This document shows positions 60,835 through 64,000 of a DNA stretch of 64,000 bases, piece after piece; the first letter of the stretch is position 1, and each line of letters opens with the position of its first letter. This DNA comes from Palleronia marisminoris (GTDB taxonomy: Bacteria; Pseudomonadota; Alphaproteobacteria; Rhodobacterales; Rhodobacteraceae): positions 1 through 64,000 of the forward strand of contig NZ_FWFV01000003.1 in NCBI RefSeq assembly GCF_900172315.1, written 5' to 3'. The position numbers and the translations under genes were made by a program. The notes under the pieces were generated by a model. It was given only the letters and a program-made list of their open reading frames with translations, made no database searches and was not told where the DNA came from.

Positions 60835-61680
60835 ATGATGCAGAAGGTAAAACCCCTCGACCACCTGATCCTGATCCTCGGCACACTGTTCCTGATGGCG
60901 CCGGTGGTGATGGCGCTGATGTCTTCGACCCACGACCCGGTCGATATCCATTCCAACGGGCTTTACTTCACGCCCGGCAGCAACGGGGCTGCGACTTACG
61001 GCAAGGTGCTGACACACAAGGGCGGCTTCACCGGCGACGTCACCGGCATGACCATGCTGATGAATTCCATGATCATGGGGATCGGTTTTGCGGTCGGAAA
61101 GGTCGTGCTGTCGATGATGGCAGCCTATGCGCTGGTCTATTTCCGCTTCCGGTTCGCCACGCTGCTTTTCTGGATGATCTTCACGACGCTGCTGCTGCCG
61201 CTGGAGGTGCGGATCATGCCGTCCTACCAGGTCATGTCGAAGCTGGGCCTCCTGAACAGCTATACCGGGCTGATCGTGCCCCTGCTGGCATCGGCCACGG
61301 GGACGTTCTTCTTCAGGCAGTTCTTCCGCTCGGTCCCCGACGAGATGCTGGAGGCCGCCCGGATCGACGGGGCGGGGCCGTTCAAGTTCTTCATCGACAT
61401 CCTGGTGCCGCTGTCGCGGACGATGATGGCGGCGATCTTCATCATCATGTTCATCTACGGCTGGAACCAGTATCTCTGGCCGCTGCTTATGACGACGGAC
61501 GAGAGCTTCTACACTCTCATGCGCGGCATCAAGTCGATCCTGCAGGTGTGGATCGGCAGCCAGATCCCCGATTACAACGAAGCCTTCGCCCTTGCCGTGC
61601 TGGCGATGATCCCGCCCGTCGCGGTGGTGGTGATCTTCCAGCGCATGTTCATCAAGGGCCTGACGGAAAGCGACAAGTAA
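60835..61680 (+). CDS. ugpE: sn-glycerol-3-phosphate ABC permease
   Basis: A 281-residue permease starting [19 protein letters not shown], with the UgpE-type loop [22 protein letters not shown] near residues 29-50 and the EAA-loop [23 protein letters not shown] near 173-195. It begins one nucleotide after the ugpA stop and overlaps the ugpC start (TAATG). Confidence 0.9.
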   Translation: MMQKVKPLDHLILILGTLFLMAPVVMALMSSTHDPVDIHSNGLYFTPGSNGAATYGKVLTHKGGFTGDVTGMTMLMNSMIMGIGFAVGKVVLSMMAAYALVYFRFRFATLLFWMIFTTLLLPLEVRIMPSYQVMSKLGLLNSYTGLIVPLLASATGTFFFRQFFRSVPDEMLEAARIDGAGPFKFFIDILVPLSRTMMAAIFIIMFIYGWNQYLWPLLMTTDESFYTLMRGIKSILQVWIGSQIPDYNEAFALAVLAMIPPVAVVVIFQRMFIKGLTESDK

Positions 61681-62753
61681 TGGCACATCTCTCCCTTAGA
61701 GGCGTCGGCAAGACCTATGCGGGCGGCACCTCCGCCGCCGTGTCGGGCATCGACATCGAGATCGCGGATGGCGAGTTCATCGTCCTCGTCGGACCATCGG
61801 GCTGCGGCAAGTCCACGCTTCTGCGCATGGTCGCGGGGCTGGAAACGATCAGCACCGGCGAGGTCCGCATCGGCGACCGGGTGGTCAACCAGCTCGACCC
61901 GGCCGAGCGCGACATCGCGATGGTGTTCCAGAACTACGCGCTCTACCCGCACATGAGCGTGCGGGACAACATGGCGTACGGGCTGAAGAACCGCGGACAG
62001 TCCAAGGCCGTCATCGCCGAGCGCGTGGCCGAGGCGGCGCGGATGCTGGAACTGGGGCCATATCTCGACCGCAAGCCGCGCGCCCTGTCCGGCGGCCAGC
62101 GCCAACGTGTGGCCATGGGCCGCGCCATCGTCCGCCAGCCCGCCGCGTTCCTGTTCGACGAGCCGCTGTCGAACCTCGACGCCAAGCTGCGCGTGTCGAT
62201 GCGGATGGAGATCCGCAAGCTGCAGAAGCGCCTCGGGACAACGTCGCTTTACGTGACCCACGACCAGCTCGAGGCGATGACGCTGGCCGACCGGCTGGTG
62301 GTGCTGAACGGCGGCCGGGTCGAACAGATCGGCGCGCCGCTCGAGATCTACCGCAAACCCGCCTCGACCTTCGTCGCCTCGTTCATCGGCGCGCCGGCGA
62401 TGAGCCTGCTCGACGCGCATGTCGAGGGTGGCGCGATTACGCTCGAAGATCACGCCCTCGCCCGGATCGGCAACCCGGCCGGCCCGGTCATCCTGGGCCT
62501 GCGCGCCGAGGACATCCGCATCGCCGATCACGGTATTCCCATGGCCGTCGAGCATGTCGAAGAGCTGGGCGCGCAGCGTATCGTCCATGGCACCATCGGC
62601 GGCCAACCCCTCGCGGTGATCGACACGGGCGAAGCCGCGGTGCAGGATGCGGTTCTCGTGTCCATCGACCCCGACCGGCTGCACCTCTTCGATACCGCGA
62701 CCGGTCGGCGGATCGAGAAGCACCTGCATCCCACGCCGGAGCCTGCCCTGTGA
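61680..62753 (+). CDS. ugpC: sn-glycerol-3-phosphate ABC ATP-binding protein
   Basis: A 357-residue MalK/UgpC-type ATPase with Walker [11 protein letters not shown]-loop [13 protein letters not shown], signature [15 protein letters not shown] and Walker [12 protein letters not shown], plus the C-terminal OB-fold domain ([27 protein letters not shown]). Its stop overlaps the GTG of the phosphatase-like gene, so that gene is the fifth member of the operon. Confidence 0.9.
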   Translation: MAHLSLRGVGKTYAGGTSAAVSGIDIEIADGEFIVLVGPSGCGKSTLLRMVAGLETISTGEVRIGDRVVNQLDPAERDIAMVFQNYALYPHMSVRDNMAYGLKNRGQSKAVIAERVAEAARMLELGPYLDRKPRALSGGQRQRVAMGRAIVRQPAAFLFDEPLSNLDAKLRVSMRMEIRKLQKRLGTTSLYVTHDQLEAMTLADRLVVLNGGRVEQIGAPLEIYRKPASTFVASFIGAPAMSLLDAHVEGGAITLEDHALARIGNPAGPVILGLRAEDIRIADHGIPMAVEHVEELGAQRIVHGTIGGQPLAVIDTGEAAVQDAVLVSIDPDRLHLFDTATGRRIEKHLHPTPEPAL

Positions 62754-63742
62754 TCCGCGACACCACCCCTGCCCTGCCGATCCCCGGCCCCAAGGACCTC
62801 GCCCTGCACGACCTGCCGCGCGATATCGCCACCCATGACGCCCACATGGCGAGCGTTCCGGGGATGAACCTGATCGAGGTCGGCGGGCACGGCGCCACGC
62901 CGCTGCCCCTGCCGATCACGGTCGGCGCCTGGAACTTGGAGCGCTGCCTGTTCCCTGAAGCCTCGGCGCGTCAGATGGCTGACTGCGATGTCCTGTTGGT
63001 CTCCGAGATGGACTACGGCATGGCCCGGACCGGCCAGCGCAACACGACCCGCGACATGGCCGAGGCGCTCGGCACGGGCTACGCCTACGCGGCGGAGTTC
63101 CTGGAACTCGGCCTCGGCTCGCCGGTCGAGCGCGAGTTCTGCACCGACGAATTCAACGCCCGCGGCTACCACGGCAACGGGCTGATGGCGAAGACCGCGC
63201 TGCAGTCGCCCTTCGCCGTCAGGCTCTGGGGCAAGCGGCAGTGGTTTTCGGATGCCGAGCAGCCGCGACTGGGCGAGCGGATCGCCCTGGGCGCGACCAT
63301 CCAGACCGAGGCGGGTCCGATCATGATGATCTCCACCCACCTCGAAAGCGCCTGCGGACCGGATCATCGCGAGGCGCAGGTTGCGGGCCTGCTGGAGGTG
63401 ATCGACCGCGAGTTCCCCGGCCTGCCCTGCCTCATCGGCGGCGACCTCAACACCGGGAACCACAACGACGGCGATTGGCGGGCCGAGGGCCTGTTCGACG
63501 CGGCCCGCGCGGCGGACTTCACGGCCCATGGCGGACCCGAGGACCAGCCGACCACCCGCCCCAGCCTCATCACCCGCTGGCCCGAGCGCGCGATGAAGCT
63601 CGACTGGTTCCTGACCCGCGGCCTTCGGCTGGGCGAGACCGGGATCCGCCCGTCGCTGGACGAGACCGGCCGACCGCTTTCCGACCATGATGCCATCGTG
63701 ACCACGGTTCTGGAGCTGCTGCCGGCCGCGCGCGGGGATTGA
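62750..63742 (+). CDS. Endonuclease/exonuclease/phosphatase-fold protein in the ugp operon
   Basis: A 330-residue protein of the EEP superfamily (DNase I-like fold). Candidate catalytic elements are [10 protein letters not shown] (Asn) near residue 62, the acidic VSEMDYG near 84, ISTHLES near 193, GGDLNTGNH near 230 and the C-terminal LSDHDAI near 309. The fold covers phosphodiesterases, phosphatases and nucleases. No signal peptide, so cytoplasmic. GTG 62750 overlaps the ugpC stop (GTGA). Where enteric operons carry the glycerophosphodiesterase UgpQ, this unrelated fold occupies the place, suggesting it cleaves an imported glycerophosphodiester; this is inference. Confidence 0.75.
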   Translation: MIRDTTPALPIPGPKDLALHDLPRDIATHDAHMASVPGMNLIEVGGHGATPLPLPITVGAWNLERCLFPEASARQMADCDVLLVSEMDYGMARTGQRNTTRDMAEALGTGYAYAAEFLELGLGSPVEREFCTDEFNARGYHGNGLMAKTALQSPFAVRLWGKRQWFSDAEQPRLGERIALGATIQTEAGPIMMISTHLESACGPDHREAQVAGLLEVIDREFPGLPCLIGGDLNTGNHNDGDWRAEGLFDAARAADFTAHGGPEDQPTTRPSLITRWPERAMKLDWFLTRGLRLGETGIRPSLDETGRPLSDHDAIVTTVLELLPAARGD

Positions 63743-63793
63743 ACGGGGCGGTCGGACCGACCACCTGTGACCTTCACCTCGCCCGGTAAAGGC

Positions 63794-64000
63794 ATGACCG
63801 ACATCTCTTTTCGCGAACAGATCGCCGGCCTCGGCGCCGTTGCACTCGCGCGCCGCCTGATCGGCGCGGCGCTTCTGGTCCGCGGCGCGGGCGGCATCGT
63901 CATCGAGACCGAGGCCTACGCGCAGGACGACCCCGCCTCCCACAGCTTTCGCGGCCCGACCAGGCGAAACGCCTCGATGTTCGGCCCGGCGGGGCACGCC
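63794..64000 (+). CDS. DNA-3-methyladenine glycosylase (AAG/MPG type), 5-prime part
   Basis: The frame from ATG 63794 runs off the window with 69 codons. It reads [52 protein letters not shown], the N-terminal catalytic region of AAG/MPG alkyladenine glycosylases, with the active-site Glu in ETEAY and the His in ASHS. It would excise alkylated purines in base-excision repair. A GGTCGG-A-CCGACC palindrome (63750-63762) lies between it and the ugp operon. Confidence 0.85.
   Translation, partial: MTDISFREQIAGLGAVALARRLIGAALLVRGAGGIVIETEAYAQDDPASHSFRGPTRRNASMFGPAGHA

Overview
The window looks like chromosome (or large replicon) of a high-GC alphaproteobacterium, most likely Rhodobacterales. Pointers are the dense packing of solute-importer operons (two TRAP, two peptide-type ABC, two sugar/G3P-type ABC, one branched-chain-amino-acid-type ABC, one ribose-type ABC), the NagK of BadF/BadG type, cbb3-oxidase gene remnants and the codon/GC character. 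There are no rRNA, tRNA, CRISPR, phage or IS features that I can recognise. Almost every gene belongs to an importer-plus-catabolism cassette with its own regulator.

Layout. 1-3453: tail of an RraA-like gene and a TRAP transporter (dctPQM). 3716-10614: peptide-type ABC importer with an embedded cog3964-type deacetylase and a Rid-family protein; next to it an IclR regulator (10617-11396, minus) and a SelA/DgaE-like PLP enzyme (11468-12673). 12670-17057 (minus): iclR, thiolase, acyl-CoA synthetase and tandem PPC-domain protein, divergent from a second TRAP transporter (17205-20056).

20075-36303 is an amino-sugar and cell-wall-recycling island. On the minus strand lie a GlcNAc-type ABC importer (32504-28245) and then murQ, a second peptide-type ABC importer with a fused dual ATPase, a cytoplasmic S12 serine hydrolase and anmK. 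Divergent on the plus strand lie nagK, a GntR/UTRA regulator, nagA and nagB. Together these enzymes can convert GlcNAc and (anhydro)MurNAc to fructose-6-phosphate. A perfect 9-bp inverted repeat sits between the two arms.

36400-43384: an aromatic-type aldehyde dehydrogenase, a Liv-type ABC importer and a divergent AraC regulator. 43500-46721: small regulator/VOC/DUF1428 gene pairs (TetR and HxlR). 46960-53746: a ribose-type ABC importer with Gfo/Idh/MocA oxidoreductase and a TIM-barrel isomerase, divergent from a LacI regulator with two LacI-type operators. 53731-57029: Zn/Cd P-type ATPase, DUF411 protein and MerR regulator. 57026-58247: a decayed stretch holding fragments of ynfA, ccoI, DUF2189 and ccoN around an intact ccoS. 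58495-63742: ugpBAEC for glycerol-3-phosphate with an unusual endonuclease/exonuclease/phosphatase-fold partner and a possible PHO box. 63794-64000: start of a 3-methyladenine DNA glycosylase gene.

Cross-cutting features. Six of the seven operons in which a binding-protein gene precedes its permease genes carry a strong GC-rich hairpin in that gap, which probably sets excess binding protein. TTG starts with good ribosome binding sites or stop/start coupling occur at four genes. The most promising candidate systems are the murQ/anmK importer operon, the deacetylase-Rid-PLP-lyase cassette, and the thiolase/PPC/TRAP cassette.
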